Assembly (NCBI GenBank): GCA_944388145.1
Contig: CALXHQ010000001.1
Location: 248,001-312,000 of the forward strand
DNA length: 64,000 nt
Source of the DNA: an uncultured Gemmiger sp.
GTDB lineage: Bacteria > Bacillota > Clostridia > Oscillospirales > Ruminococcaceae
Reading direction: 5' to 3'
A program made the translations under genes and the position numbers. Positions 9,861-19,321 of the stretch are shown here, one piece after another. The notes under the pieces are model-generated. The model made no database searches, was not told the origin of the DNA, and saw only the letters and a program-made list of their open reading frames with translations. Within the stretch, counting starts at the first letter, position 1, and every line of letters begins with the position of its first letter.

Positions 9861-10088
9861 CTATTCTTGCGAAAGCGGTTCTTCGCTCTCCTCCACATGC
9901 TCCAGAATATCCCCCGGCTGGCAGTGCAGCACATGGCAGATGGCGTCCAGCGTGCTGAAGCGAATTGCCCGCACCTTACCGTTTTTCAGATAGGAAAGGT
10001 TGACATTGGAGATGCCAACCAGCTCTGCCAGCTGGTTCAGCCTCATTTTCCGGTCTGCCAGAACCCGGTCCAGACGAATCACAATCAT
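9861..10088 (-). CDS. Cro/CI-type helix-turn-helix regulator, YozG-like
   Basis: 75 residues, a single XRE-type DNA-binding domain: the turn and recognition helix appear as NQLAELVGISNVNLSYLKNG, followed by the typical ICHVLHCQPGDIL. Small stand-alone proteins of this kind (YozG family) act as dimeric repressors. The start overlaps the stop of the upstream DUF2975 gene by 4 bp (ATGA), so the two are translationally coupled. This pairing of a YozG regulator with a DUF2975 membrane protein is common in Firmicutes; its function is not established. Autoregulation of the pair is a reasonable inference. Confidence 0.85.
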   Translation of the reverse strand: MIVIRLDRVLADRKMRLNQLAELVGISNVNLSYLKNGKVRAIRFSTLDAICHVLHCQPGDILEHVEESEEPLSQE

Positions 10089-10699
10089 AGCGTATGGTCC
10101 ACCTCGTCCTGCAGTGCAATGCCGTAATGGATGATGTACGCCGCCACCAGGAATGCAATGCAGGGGAACAGTTTGTCCGGCCCGATCTGAATCGACATCG
10201 AAATCTGGCTGTCCGAGACCAGGTTGGTGAGATTACAGATCAGCAGCTTGACAAACGGCAGGCAGAACGCGACGTAAATTTGCAGCAGTCCGTAGCCGAG
10301 CAGACAGCGGGCGTTTGGCTCGATAAAAATCTTGCCCTGCGCGATGCGGGTGAACACGCGGCTTAAAAACCAGTATCCCGCCGCCCCCGGCAGCGCCTGG
10401 ACCGCAAACATCAGCGAGAGGCCGATGTGCGTGGACAGATCGACCCCATCATCGCTGTTGGCCGTGACACGGAGATTATCACTGGAGGTCACGGTAAAGC
10501 CGCGAGAACCCCAGTCGTGATCGCTTTCTGCATAAATGGCCCCTTCATAAACATCTGTGCTGGTCCGCAGCGTAAACTGCTGTCGGCCCAGGCAGGCCAG
10601 CACCGTGACCAGCACAAAAAAGCAGATGGCCAGCCAGCAGAACACACGCAGTACAGCTGCAGCGGTTCTGGCATACTTTTCATTCAGCAGCGCCTTCAT
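10085..10699 (-). CDS. DUF2975-family membrane protein
   Basis: 204 residues from ATG 10697-10699, which has GAGGTGAG upstream; an earlier in-frame ATG has no site. There are four hydrophobic segments: residues 14-37, an extracytoplasmic loop of about 60 polar residues, then segments near 88-108, 130-155 and 175-198. This is the layout of DUF2975 proteins, which have no known biochemical role and are nearly always encoded beside a YozG-type regulator, as here. A membrane sensor or partner for that regulator is a plausible but unproven role. Confidence 0.75.
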   Translation of the reverse strand: MKALLNEKYARTAAAVLRVFCWLAICFFVLVTVLACLGRQQFTLRTSTDVYEGAIYAESDHDWGSRGFTVTSSDNLRVTANSDDGVDLSTHIGLSLMFAVQALPGAAGYWFLSRVFTRIAQGKIFIEPNARCLLGYGLLQIYVAFCLPFVKLLICNLTNLVSDSQISMSIQIGPDKLFPCIAFLVAAYIIHYGIALQDEVDHTL

Positions 10700-10717
10700 G
10701 GTTCTCACCTCACTGTC

Positions 10718-10746
10718 AAGATACCACAAGCTTTAGCTTTTGTCAA
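10718..10746 (-). promoter_or_regulatory. Promoter of the DUF2975-YozG pair
   Basis: The minus strand has a perfect TTGACA (10741-10746), a 17-nt spacer and TATCTT (10718-10723), just upstream of the ribosome binding site at about 10704-10711. The start codon is only about 19 nt from the -10, so the leader is very short. Confidence 0.75.
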
Positions 10747-10853
10747 TAACATTTTAATGTTTATCATTAATTTTTGTGTAAAAGAGTGAACTGCCGCGCA
10801 AGCGGCAGCCCACTCTCTGAGCATGATCCGTATGGTGTTGTAATCGCACCGCC

Positions 10854-12536
10854 TTACGCCAGGATGGGCTTGACGGCGGCGGCCAGCTCGGCCTCCTTGG
10901 CCTGGGCTTCGGCCAAATCTTTGCCCAGGGTGGTGAAGTAGGTCTTGATCTTGGGCTCGGTGCCGGAGGGGCGCACCACAACGGTGGAGCCGCTTTCCAG
11001 CGTGTAGATCAGCACGTTGGCAGCGGGCAGGCCGGTTTCCTCCGGCTTCTCGTAGTCCACCACCTTGACAACCTTGTCGCCGGCGAAGTCCTTGGGCGGG
11101 TTGGCGCGCAGACCGGACATGATGCCGGCCATCTTGTCCATGCCGGACAGGCCGGGGAATTCAAAGCTGTCCACCTTGTTCAGGTAGCGGCCGTACTGGG
11201 CATAGATGCGGTCCAGCTCCTCCTTGATGGAGCTGCCCTTCGAGCGGTAGTAGGCGGCCATTTCACAGATCAGCATCGAGCCGATAATGGCGTCCTTGTC
11301 GCGGACATAGGGGCCTGCCAGATAGCCATAGCTCTCCTCGAAGCCAAAGATGAAGCGATCCACCTGGCCGGCGGCTTCCAGCTTGGCGATCTGGTCGCCG
11401 ATCCACTTGAAGCCGGTGAGCACGTTGCGGCACTCCACGCCGTAGTGTTCGGCCACTTTGTCCGCCAGCGGGCTTGAGACGATGGACTTGCACATGACCG
11501 GGTCCTTGGGCATGGTGCCCTGCTCGATGCGGCCGGCACAAATGTAGTCCAGCAGCAGCACGCCCACCTCGTTGCCGGTCAGCAGTTGGTAGCTGCCGTC
11601 CTTGCATTTGACGGCGATGCCCACGCGGTCGGCGTCGGGGTCGGTGGCCAGCATCAGATCGGCGCCGTCCTTCTCAGCCAGCTCCAGGCCCAGCTTGAGG
11701 GCCTCGAAAATTTCGGGGTTGGGATAGGGGCAGGTGGGGAAGTTGCCGTCCGGCTTTTCCTGCTCGGGCACAACGGTGATATCGGTAATGCCGATCTCCT
11801 TCAGCACGGTGGTGACAGGCACCAGGCCGCTGCCGTTCAGCGGGCTGTACACCAGCTTCAGGCCGGCGGTCTTGCAGATGCCCGGGCGGATGGAGCGGGC
11901 CTCGATGGCGTCGTACAGAGCGCGGATGCAGTCATCCCCCACATACTCGATCAGGCCCTGGGCCATGCCCTCGGCAAAGGGCATGGTCTTGGCGCCTTCC
12001 AGGATATCGGTTTTCTGAATCTCGGCGTAGACAATATCGGCGGCCTCATCGGTCATCTGGCAGCCGTCCGGGCCATAGGCCTTGTAGCCGTTGTACTTGG
12101 CGGGGTTATGGCTTGCGGTGACCATGATGCCCGCGTTGCACTTGTAGTAGCGGGTGGCAAAGGAAAGCGCAGGCACCGGCATCAGAGCCTTGTAGATGCG
12201 GACGTGGATGCCGTTGGCTGCCAGCACCTCGGCGGCTGTATGGGCAAACAAATCGCTCTTGATGCGGCTGTCATAGCTGATGGCAACGGTCTGGCTACCG
12301 CCCTGGGTTTTGACCCAGTTGGCCAAGCCCTGGGTGGCCTGGCGCACGACGTAGACGTTCATGCGGTTGGTGCCGGCGCCGATAACGCCGCGCAGGCCGG
12401 CGGTGCCGAACTTCAGCGCCACCGCAAAGCGGTCCTGGATGGCCGCGTCGTCCTCACGGATGCTTTCCAGTTCCGGCTTAAGGTCGGCGTCGTCCAGATC
12501 GGCGGCAAGCCACCGCTCGTACATTTCTTTATACAT
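10854..12536 (-). CDS. pgcA: Phosphoglucomutase/phosphomannomutase (alpha-D-phosphohexomutase)
   Basis: 560 residues from ATG 12534-12536, chosen because AAGGTG lies 6 nt before it; a GTG three codons earlier lacks a site. The four-domain phosphohexomutase fold is complete: catalytic phosphoserine in VTASHNPAKYNGYK, metal loop DPDADR, sugar loop GFEESYGYL and phosphate loop VRPSGTEPKIK. It interconverts glucose 1-phosphate and glucose 6-phosphate (and probably mannose phosphates), supplying UDP-glucose and cell-surface sugars. The length fits the long PgcA-type enzymes of Firmicutes rather than GlmM, which is encoded separately at 30947. It is monocistronic between a clear promoter and the DUF2975 promoter region. 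Confidence 0.93.
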   Translation of the reverse strand: MYKEMYERWLAADLDDADLKPELESIREDDAAIQDRFAVALKFGTAGLRGVIGAGTNRMNVYVVRQATQGLANWVKTQGGSQTVAISYDSRIKSDLFAHTAAEVLAANGIHVRIYKALMPVPALSFATRYYKCNAGIMVTASHNPAKYNGYKAYGPDGCQMTDEAADIVYAEIQKTDILEGAKTMPFAEGMAQGLIEYVGDDCIRALYDAIEARSIRPGICKTAGLKLVYSPLNGSGLVPVTTVLKEIGITDITVVPEQEKPDGNFPTCPYPNPEIFEALKLGLELAEKDGADLMLATDPDADRVGIAVKCKDGSYQLLTGNEVGVLLLDYICAGRIEQGTMPKDPVMCKSIVSSPLADKVAEHYGVECRNVLTGFKWIGDQIAKLEAAGQVDRFIFGFEESYGYLAGPYVRDKDAIIGSMLICEMAAYYRSKGSSIKEELDRIYAQYGRYLNKVDSFEFPGLSGMDKMAGIMSGLRANPPKDFAGDKVVKVVDYEKPEETGLPAANVLIYTLESGSTVVVRPSGTEPKIKTYFTTLGKDLAEAQAKEAELAAAVKPILA

Positions 12537-12597
12537 TTGTAACACCTTCGCTTTCCAAGTAGTGAAATTTTCTGGTAAAATTCACCGTTACAGATTA

Positions 12598-12626
12598 ACT
12601 ATACCAAGGTTGGCGGGTGTTGTCAA
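12598..12626 (-). promoter_or_regulatory. Promoter of the phosphohexomutase gene
   Basis: Minus-strand TTGACA (12621-12626), 17-nt spacer, TATAGT (12598-12603), about 60 nt before the start codon. Confidence 0.75.
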
Positions 12627-12707
12627 TCGAAAAGGCAAAACCAACCGCCCTTTTTCTCTTTCCCCGGTGCAAAACGGAGGCGCCCCCCGCCTTGGGCCGC
12701 CTGTCCC

Positions 12708-12736
12708 TTGCGCTGGGGCCCGGGCAGCGGTATACT
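12708..12736 (+). promoter_or_regulatory. Promoter of the YifB/ComM gene
   Basis: TTGCGC (12708-12713), 17-nt spacer, TATACT (12731-12736). The start codon of the ATPase gene is 100 nt further on. Confidence 0.55.
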
Positions 12737-12835
12737 GGATATGAAAAGTTCTTTCAGTGTATCCGATCCATCCAAGGTGCGCAAAGTGCAAAATCAATGT
12801 GTCAAAAAAGTGCGGTTGCAAGGGAGCGTGTGTGC

Positions 12836-14356
12836 ATGTTTGCCAGGGTGATGAGTTTTGGCGTCAGCGGGCTGCAGGGCTACGCGGTGGGCGTAGAGGT
12901 AGACACCTCCGGCGGGCTGCCGCAATTTGCCATTGTGGGCCTGCCGGATTCGGCTGTGAAGGAAAGCAGCGAGCGGGTGCGCAGCGCCGTCAAGAACCTG
13001 AAGTACCCATGGCCCGCCAGCCGCATCACCGTCAACCTGTCCCCTGCCGACGTGCGCAAGACCGGGCCGGTGTACGACCTGCCCATCTTTCTGGGCATCC
13101 TTGCCGCTGAGGGCACCCTGCCCGCCCCCGGCCCCCGGCAGGCGTTTGTGGGCGAGCTGAGTCTGGATGGTACGCTGCGGCCGGTGGCAGGTGTACTGCC
13201 CATGGCGCTGGCCGCCGGGCGCTGCGGCGTACAGGAACTGTTTGTCCCTGCAGAGAATGCGGAGGAAGCCGCTGCGGTGGAAGGGCTGACCGTTTACGCC
13301 GCCCACACTGCCCGGGAGGTGGCCGCCCACCTGACCGGAGAAGTGCCCCTCTCCCCCACCTTGCGGGCAGCGTATACCCCTGACGGTGAGTGGCACGGCC
13401 CCGACTTTGCCGATGTGCGCGGCCAGGAGGAAGCCCGCCGGGCGCTGGAGGTGGCCGCCGCAGGCGGGCACAACATCCTGCTGGTGGGCCCGCCGGGCAC
13501 CGGCAAAAGCATGCTGGCCAAGCGGCTGCCGGGCATTCTGCCCCCCATGAGTTATGAAGAGTCGCTGGAGACCACCGCCATCTACTCGGTGGCGGGGCTG
13601 CTGCCGGGCGGCGGCCTGATGAAGGCGCGGCCTTTCCGCAGCCCGCACCATACCACCAGCGCCACAGCACTGTCCGGCGGAGGGTCCATTCCCCGCCCCG
13701 GCGAGGTGAGCCTGGCCCACAACGGGGTGCTGTTTCTGGACGAGTTGCCCGAGTTTTCCCGCGAGGCGCTGGAAGCCCTGCGTCAGCCGCTGGAAGACCG
13801 GGCGGTTACCGTCAGCCGGGTGCATGGCAGCGCCTCTTATCCCTGCCGGTTCATGCTGGCCGCGGCGATGAATCCCTGCAAGTGCGGGTATCTGGGGCAC
13901 CCCACCCACCCCTGCAGCTGCACCCCCGCCATGATCGACCAGTACCGGCACCGCATTTCGGGGCCGCTTTTGGACCGCATTGACCTGCACATCGGGGTGC
14001 AGCCGGTGGAGTACGACGCCCTTGCCGCCGAGACAGGCGGCGAGCCCACCGCCGACATCCGCGCCCGGGTGGTGGAGGCCCGGCGCATCCAGGCCGAGCG
14101 GTATGCTGGGCTGGGGGTGCGCTGCAACGCCGACCTGCCGGGTAATCTGCTGCGCCGCTACTGCCGCATGGACACCGGTGCAGAGCAACTTTTGCGCGGC
14201 GCTTTTGAAAAGCTGGGATACAGTGCCCGCGCCTATGACCGCATTTTGCGGGTAGCGCGTACCATTGCCGACCTGGCCCACAGCAAGATCATCACGGCGG
14301 CGCATCTCTCGGAGGTACTGCAATACCGCAGCATGGACCGTAAGGCCGGCCGCTGA
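12836..14356 (+). CDS. YifB/ComM family Mg-chelatase-like AAA+ ATPase
   Basis: 506 residues from ATG 12836-12838, with AGGGAG 9 nt upstream; the frame is open further 5' but without a ribosome binding site. The N-terminal Lon-like domain begins MSFGVSGLQGYAVGVEVD, followed by an AAA+ core with Walker A GPPGTGKSMLAK (near residue 220) and Walker B VLFLDELPEF, a CKCGYLGH...CSC cysteine cluster, and a C-terminal helical domain. ComM of Vibrio and Haemophilus is a hexameric helicase that extends heteroduplex DNA during natural transformation; most Firmicute homologues are uncharacterised. ComFC, another competence-type protein, is encoded at 46678. The gene ends in a strong terminator shared with folD. 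Confidence 0.93.
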   Translation: MFARVMSFGVSGLQGYAVGVEVDTSGGLPQFAIVGLPDSAVKESSERVRSAVKNLKYPWPASRITVNLSPADVRKTGPVYDLPIFLGILAAEGTLPAPGPRQAFVGELSLDGTLRPVAGVLPMALAAGRCGVQELFVPAENAEEAAAVEGLTVYAAHTAREVAAHLTGEVPLSPTLRAAYTPDGEWHGPDFADVRGQEEARRALEVAAAGGHNILLVGPPGTGKSMLAKRLPGILPPMSYEESLETTAIYSVAGLLPGGGLMKARPFRSPHHTTSATALSGGGSIPRPGEVSLAHNGVLFLDELPEFSREALEALRQPLEDRAVTVSRVHGSASYPCRFMLAAAMNPCKCGYLGHPTHPCSCTPAMIDQYRHRISGPLLDRIDLHIGVQPVEYDALAAETGGEPTADIRARVVEARRIQAERYAGLGVRCNADLPGNLLRRYCRMDTGAEQLLRGAFEKLGYSARAYDRILRVARTIADLAHSKIITAAHLSEVLQYRSMDRKAGR

Positions 14357-14391
14357 CCCCCCTTGTTCCAATCCCTTACCCGGATACAGAA

Positions 14392-14441
14392 AGCCCCCGG
14401 CAGTCCGCTGCATTCTGCACGGACCGCCGGGGGCTGTTTTT
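14392..14441. terminator. Terminator between convergent yifB and folD
   Basis: AGCCCCCGGC and GTCCG pair with CGGAC and GCCGGGGGCT (14392-14407 with 14420-14435) and a T-run follows at 14437-14441 on the plus strand. A short A-run on the other side gives partial function for folD. Confidence 0.85.
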
Positions 14442-14448
14442 ACGGGTG

Positions 14449-15306
14449 TCAGGCCAGGCCGTTTTGGCGGGCGGCAGCCTGGACGGTGTTTTTCATCAGC
14501 ATGGCGCGGGTCATGGGACCGACACCGCCGGGCACCGGTGTGATGTAGGCAGCTTTGTCCACTGCCGCGTCAAAATCCACATCGCCGTGCAGCTTACCAT
14601 CGGGGCCGCGGTTGATGCCCACATCAATAACCACCGCGCCGGGCTTGACCATATCGCCGGTGACAAAGCCCTGCCGGCCCACCGCGGCCACCAGAATGTC
14701 GGCGCTCCGGCAGATTTCCTGAAGGTTTTTGGTGTGGGAGTGGCAGATGGTCACCGTGGCATTTTTTTCCAGAAGCAAAATGGCCGCCGGCTTGCCCACA
14801 ATGTTGGACCGGCCAATCACCACCGCGTGTTTGCCGTCAATGTCAACGCCGGTGGATTCGATCATCCGCACGCAGCCGGCGGGGGTGCAGGGCAGGTAGC
14901 AGGGCTCGCCGACCTGCATACGGCCCACATTCACCGGTGAAAAGCCGTCCACATCCTTCTCGGGCGGGATGGCATCGATGACCGCTTTCTCGTCGATATG
15001 CCCGGGCAGCGGCAGCTGTACCAAGATGCCGTTCACCGCGCGGTCGGCGGCCAGCTGGCCCACCAGCGCCAACAGTTCCTGCTGGGTGGTGGATTCCGGC
15101 AGACGGATCACCCGGCTTTCGATGCCGCACTCCCCGCAGTCCCTCGCCTTGCCGCGGACATAAACCTGGCTGGCCGGGTCTTCGCCCACCAGGATCACCG
15201 CCAGGCAGGGGGTGATCCCCTGCTTTTTCAATGCGGCGGTCTCAGCGGCCGCCTCCGCCTTGACCTGGGCGGCCAGGGCCTTGCCATCAATCAGCTTTGC
15301 CTGCAT
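14449..15306 (-). CDS. folD: Bifunctional methylene-THF dehydrogenase / methenyl-THF cyclohydrolase
   Basis: 285 residues, full length. Family signatures are present: the catalytic Tyr/Lys region [17 protein letters not shown] (Lys about 54), [12 protein letters not shown], and the dinucleotide-binding segment [15 protein letters not shown] followed by [11 protein letters not shown]. The enzyme interconverts 5,10-methylene-, 5,10-methenyl- and 10-formyl-tetrahydrofolate in the cytoplasm, for purine and formyl-Met synthesis and one-carbon flow. GAGGAGG precedes the ATG, and the start overlaps the end of lgt by 20 bp, making it the last gene of the ymfF-ymfH-lgt-folD operon. Confidence 0.97.
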   Translation of the reverse strand: MQAKLIDGKALAAQVKAEAAAETAALKKQGITPCLAVILVGEDPASQVYVRGKARDCGECGIESRVIRLPESTTQQELLALVGQLAADRAVNGILVQLPLPGHIDEKAVIDAIPPEKDVDGFSPVNVGRMQVGEPCYLPCTPAGCVRMIESTGVDIDGKHAVVIGRSNIVGKPAAILLLEKNATVTICHSHTKNLQEICRSADILVAAVGRQGFVTGDMVKPGAVVIDVGINRGPDGKLHGDVDFDAAVDKAAYITPVPGGVGPMTRAMLMKNTVQAAARQNGLA

Positions 15307-16450
15307 TGTCAGTCTCCTCCTCTTCCGTTTTGCCGGTATCCTGCTCAGAGCCGGCTGTCCGCGGTTTCTCCTCCGCCTTTGTCTCGACAGGGGCCGCCGT
15401 GTCGGCTGCGCTGTCGGCCGGTTCGGCAGTGTCCTCCGGCTGCGCGGCCGTCTCCGGATTCCAGTCGGCCAGCCGGCGGTTCATTTCAGCGGTTGCGCGG
15501 ACGAACTCCCGATGGGAAGCAGCGGCGGGCAGTTCCTCCCGCTCAAACGCGTTGCCGGCCTGTTTCAGCTTTTTCAGATCGGACACCGCCAGCGGCACCA
15601 TCAGGCGTTTGCCCCTGGCATGCTGGAATCCTGCCACCATCAGCACGATGGCTGCCGCCACCGAGATCAGCGCCACCAGCTGGCTGGTGCGCAGGCTGTC
15701 GGTGACCATCAGCGCGTCGGTGCGCAGACCCTCGATCCAGTACCGGCCAATGCCGTACCAGATGATATAACTCAGGAACAGCTGGCCGTTGAACTTGCGG
15801 TGCCGGGTCAGCAGTGCCAGCAGCACAAAGCCCGCCAGGCACCACAGACTTTCGTACAGGAAGGTGGGATGCACCGGCTGGGTGGGGTCCACCATGACGC
15901 CCTCGGCCGCCAGGGTGGACTGGACGCTGGCAAGATAGCTCTCGGTTCCCTCGCTGTACATTCCCCAGGGCAGGGTGGTGTTGCAGCCGAAGGCTTCCTG
16001 ATTGATAAAGTTTGCCCAGCGGCCAATCCCCTGGCCGATCAGGAAGCAGATGCCCACCAGGTCAAACAGCGGCAGGATGGGCACCTTGCGCAGTTTTGCC
16101 ATCAGCCCGCCGAACACAAAGGCACCGATGATACCGCCATAGATGGCCAGACCTCCCTGGCGGATGTCGATCATCTGCCAGAAGCTCTCGTACCGGAAGG
16201 GCGCGAAGATGACATAGTAGGCACGGGCACAGATAACACCCGCAACCACGCCGACAAACACCACATCCACCAGCCGGTCGCCGTCAATGCCGAAATCCGG
16301 CGCATGGCGGAAGGCATACCACATAGCCAGCAGCATACCCGCTGCGATGATGATGCCATACCAGTAAACATCAAAATTGCCGATGCTGAACGCCACACGG
16401 TTGACGGTCAGTTCCAGGCCAAGGCCCGGAAATTGCACATGATAAACCAT
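15287..16450 (-). CDS. lgt: Prolipoprotein diacylglyceryl transferase with long charged tail
   Basis: 387 residues from ATG 16448-16450; AAGGTG lies 6 nt upstream. Seven membrane segments with the Lgt signature [15 protein letters not shown] and the essential Arg/Tyr-containing loops ([21 protein letters not shown]) are visible. Lgt adds diacylglycerol to the lipobox Cys of prolipoproteins at the membrane; two likely substrates, the lipoproteins at 37456-39996, are in this window. About the last 110 residues are a hydrophilic tail rich in Glu, Ala, Asp and Thr beyond the last membrane segment, making the protein some 100 residues longer than usual. The stop lies inside folD. Confidence 0.95.
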   Translation of the reverse strand: MVYHVQFPGLGLELTVNRVAFSIGNFDVYWYGIIIAAGMLLAMWYAFRHAPDFGIDGDRLVDVVFVGVVAGVICARAYYVIFAPFRYESFWQMIDIRQGGLAIYGGIIGAFVFGGLMAKLRKVPILPLFDLVGICFLIGQGIGRWANFINQEAFGCNTTLPWGMYSEGTESYLASVQSTLAAEGVMVDPTQPVHPTFLYESLWCLAGFVLLALLTRHRKFNGQLFLSYIIWYGIGRYWIEGLRTDALMVTDSLRTSQLVALISVAAAIVLMVAGFQHARGKRLMVPLAVSDLKKLKQAGNAFEREELPAAASHREFVRATAEMNRRLADWNPETAAQPEDTAEPADSAADTAAPVETKAEEKPRTAGSEQDTGKTEEEETDNAGKAD

Positions 16451-16537
16451 ACGTTTCACCTTATCTTTGCGGAGGCCGGTGGTTGCCCCGCCCCCTGTTC
16501 TTTTAGGGACAGCCGCCAAGTCGGCTGTCAAAGCGGA

Positions 16538-17830
16538 TTATTCGGGTGTGAGTTCCTGGCCGGAAGGATCAATCCGCACAAAAGCCTCCCACTCAGGCAA
16601 CAGCATTGTCTGCAGTGCCCCATCCACATCCGCGGGGGTCAGGGCAGCCAGGGCTGCGATCTCCTCCTCCACTGTGGCACCTTTCAAAAAGGCAGCCTGC
16701 ATATGGTTTGCGGCACTTTCCACATTTTCCAGCATGGCCAGCAGATCACCGTACATCTCGTTTTTCACCAGCGTGAACAGCCGGGGATCAACCCCTTCCC
16801 GGCGCAGACGGGCGATTTCGGCGCGGAGCATGTCGGCCACCTGTTCGGGCTGGCTGCTCTCTCCGGTGAAGAATACCGTGCAGGCGGTGCGGGTGGAGGC
16901 ATAGTCGCTGCTGAACTCGGGGTTGACCAGCCCTCCGTCGTAGAGGCGGCGGTAGAGATCCGTCAGACCGCCGCAGACCAACTCCGTGACCACGTCCAGA
17001 ATCATGGCCCGGCGGACGTCGCCAAAGGCCAGCGGCGGTTCCCGGTAGGCCAGCGAAAAGCAGGGTCTGGTCACCGGCATGGTAAAGTGCATGCTGTGCT
17101 GCGGGACAGGTCCCTGTTCCCGAAACGGTGTCAGCGTCACGGCGGGATGATGCCCGGGCCGGTCCAGCCCCGCCCGGCGGCAGGCCGCCAGGACCCGCTC
17201 CAGCGAGATGTTGCCCGCCACCGAAAGTACCATATTCCCCGGCTGGTAAAAGGCATCCGTGCAGGTATACAGCAATTCCGGCGTGAGCTGCGCGATACTT
17301 TCCACCGTGCCGGCGATATCCTCCCGAATGGGGTCGCTGCGGTAAAGGCAGCGGAAGCTAGCGGTGGTCAGGCGCCAGTCCGGGCTGTCCTCATACATTT
17401 TGATCTCCTGGCCAATAATGCCCTGTTCTTTGGCGATGGTCCCGGTGGTAAACCAGGGATGTGCCACCATCTGCAACAGGATGTCCAGGTTTTCGTCGAA
17501 CCGGCTGGTAGCGGAAAACAGGTAGCAGGTGGAGTCCCAGCTGGTGTAGGCGTTGGCCGAAGCGCCGGTGCGGGCAAACAGCTCCAACGCATCTCCCTGC
17601 TCCGACTCGAACATTTTGTGCTCAAGAAAATGCGCCGTGCCGGCGGGCAGATGGACCGGGCGGCCGTCCAGCAAAAAATCCCGGGTGGTGGAGCCAAAGG
17701 CCGTGGCATACATGGCATGGACCGTGCTGTACCCCGGCATAGTGCGGCAGAGGACTGTCAGCCCGCTGGGCAGCACCGCCTTTTGGGCATGCACTGCGGC
17801 GGCCGCTTTTTCACGGATGGTCATTGGCAT
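16538..17830 (-). CDS. ymfH: M16 family zinc peptidase, YmfH-like (catalytic partner)
   Basis: 430 residues. The inverted zinc motif of M16 peptidases is present as HFLEH at residues 67-71, with downstream acidic residues in EIKMYEDSPDWR supplying the third ligand. Two M16 half-domains are recognisable. YmfH and YmfF are adjacent in Firmicutes and presumably form a heterodimer like mitochondrial processing peptidase or PqqL-type pairs. The physiological substrate is not known. The start (AAAGGAG 8 nt upstream) overlaps the end of the YmfF-like gene by 10 bp; a second ATG two codons in would overlap as ATGA. Confidence 0.9.
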   Translation of the reverse strand: MPMTIREKAAAAVHAQKAVLPSGLTVLCRTMPGYSTVHAMYATAFGSTTRDFLLDGRPVHLPAGTAHFLEHKMFESEQGDALELFARTGASANAYTSWDSTCYLFSATSRFDENLDILLQMVAHPWFTTGTIAKEQGIIGQEIKMYEDSPDWRLTTASFRCLYRSDPIREDIAGTVESIAQLTPELLYTCTDAFYQPGNMVLSVAGNISLERVLAACRRAGLDRPGHHPAVTLTPFREQGPVPQHSMHFTMPVTRPCFSLAYREPPLAFGDVRRAMILDVVTELVCGGLTDLYRRLYDGGLVNPEFSSDYASTRTACTVFFTGESSQPEQVADMLRAEIARLRREGVDPRLFTLVKNEMYGDLLAMLENVESAANHMQAAFLKGATVEEEIAALAALTPADVDGALQTMLLPEWEAFVRIDPSGQELTPE

Positions 17831-19101
17831 GGGGCATTCTCCTTTTCAGCAGTGACCGCGTAGCAGATATTGCAATGGTAACTTTGCAACAACTCCTGCA
17901 CCTGTGCCGCGGTGACAGCGCTGGTCAGGGCCTTGCCTTCCTCGGGGGTGATAAACGGTTCCTGGCGGAGGATCGAGCCATAGTACCAACTTTCCAGCCC
18001 GCCCAGGCTGTCGCCCACCGCGTCAATACTGCTGAGCAGCCCGCGGCGGGTCTCTTCCAGCTCCTCATCGAGGGCCGGCCGGGCGCAAAGGTCCTCCAGT
18101 TCCCGCAGGATAGCCTGCTCGGCGGCGGATTCGTTCCCAGGTTCCACGCCGGAATCCACCAGCATGGTTCCCGTTGCCCGGGCTGCACTGGCGCCGCAAT
18201 AATAGCACAGGCCCTGCTTTTCCCGCACGTTGCGGAACAGGCGGCTGGTGGAGCTGCCGCCGAACAGCCCCATGGCAATGCGCAGCAGATGGATGGACGG
18301 CAGATGTTCCGTGGTGCCGCGGGTGAAAAACATACAAAGCTTTGCCTGGGTCAGACCGGGAACCTTCTCGGCAAAATGCTGCACCGGAACGGCGGGCACA
18401 GCGCCGGGCGCAGACAATGGTGCCGGGCTGCGGCGGCAGCCCGCCAGCGCCGCCTGCACCCGGTCCGCCACCAGGGCGGCATCCACCCCCTGGACAATCA
18501 CATCAATCACAGACGCGGAAAGGATGCGGTCATACTCGGCCTTGACCGAGTGCGGGGTAACACCGTCCAGATCGGGCAGATAACCGTTGAGCTCAATGCC
18601 CATCGGGCTGTCACCATAAAAACGGCGCCGGGCCTGCTGGACACAGTAAAGGCGCTTGTCGTTGAATTCCGCAGCAAAGCGGCGGCGCAGCGTTTCTTTT
18701 TCAATAGCGACCGCCTGAGCGTCAAACAGGCCATCCACAAGATACGGGTCAAAAAGGATGCCCAGCACAATCTCGGTATAGGCAGCGGCCAGATCCTCGC
18801 CATTCAGCGCAAACTGTGGTTTGATACCGCAAAGGTCCGACGAAAGGATCCGGTCGCTGCCGGCACTGGACAGGTCCACCCCCATCTCGGCGCCATACAG
18901 CCCCGCCAGCCGGCGAGAGAGGGCCGTCATGTCCGGGCAGCCCGCATAGCCGCGTTCCAGCACCAGCGCCAGCACTGCGGCATCGGTGGCGCTTTGCCGC
19001 CGGGCCGGGTAGCGCAGGTGCACCGTGATGCGGCATCGGTTGAATTTTTCTGCGTCCAGCACAGTCATATAGATGCCGGGCGCCAGTTGGTTGCGTTGCA
19101 A
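17821..19101 (-). CDS. ymfF: M16 family peptidase-like protein, YmfF-like (non-catalytic partner)
   Basis: 426 residues. I place the start at TTG 19099-19101 because AGGAGGT ends 6 nt before it and the residues that follow (QRNQLAPGIYMTVLDAEKF) match the start of the family. The next ATG would cut off this conserved stretch. The protein has the M16 fold but no HxxEH motif; the equivalent region reads RRLAGLYGAEM, so it should be the inactive substrate-binding subunit of a pair with the YmfH-like protein encoded immediately downstream. It is the first gene of the operon that also encodes Lgt and FolD. Confidence 0.87.
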   Translation of the reverse strand: MQRNQLAPGIYMTVLDAEKFNRCRITVHLRYPARRQSATDAAVLALVLERGYAGCPDMTALSRRLAGLYGAEMGVDLSSAGSDRILSSDLCGIKPQFALNGEDLAAAYTEIVLGILFDPYLVDGLFDAQAVAIEKETLRRRFAAEFNDKRLYCVQQARRRFYGDSPMGIELNGYLPDLDGVTPHSVKAEYDRILSASVIDVIVQGVDAALVADRVQAALAGCRRSPAPLSAPGAVPAVPVQHFAEKVPGLTQAKLCMFFTRGTTEHLPSIHLLRIAMGLFGGSSTSRLFRNVREKQGLCYYCGASAARATGTMLVDSGVEPGNESAAEQAILRELEDLCARPALDEELEETRRGLLSSIDAVGDSLGGLESWYYGSILRQEPFITPEEGKALTSAVTAAQVQELLQSYHCNICYAVTAEKENAPCQ

Positions 19102-19188
19102 AGGGTGTACCTCCTGCAAAAATGTGGCCGCATCCCGGGGAAGCTCCCCGGCAGAGGAGCGGCGAACAGTCTGTGCTGTCTGCCCTAT

Positions 19189-19217
19189 ATTATAGATGGT
19201 TCCCGGGCGGGTGTAAA
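19189..19217 (-). promoter_or_regulatory. Promoter of the ymfF-ymfH-lgt-folD operon
   Basis: Minus-strand TTTACA (19212-19217), 17-nt spacer, perfect TATAAT (19189-19194), about 90 nt upstream of the TTG start. Confidence 0.7.
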
Positions 19218-19272
19218 GCAGATGGAGACCGATTTCATTGCCAGATTTCTGCCAATGAGCTGGCCGCCGCAC

Positions 19273-19302
19273 TTGACAAACCATGCCAGATGCAGATATA
19301 AT
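19273..19302 (+). promoter_or_regulatory. Promoter of tRNA-Gly
   Basis: TTGACA (19273-19278), 18-nt spacer, TATAAT (19297-19302), 20 nt before the mature tRNA 5' end; both hexamers are perfect. Confidence 0.85.
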
Positions 19303-19321
19303 AGATTGCGTTACCAAAGTT

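Noticed and set aside
15212-17863. 883-codon open frame on the plus strand opposite lgt and ymfH
   Set aside because: The minus-strand genes carry catalytic motifs and operon overlaps; the plus frame has none.
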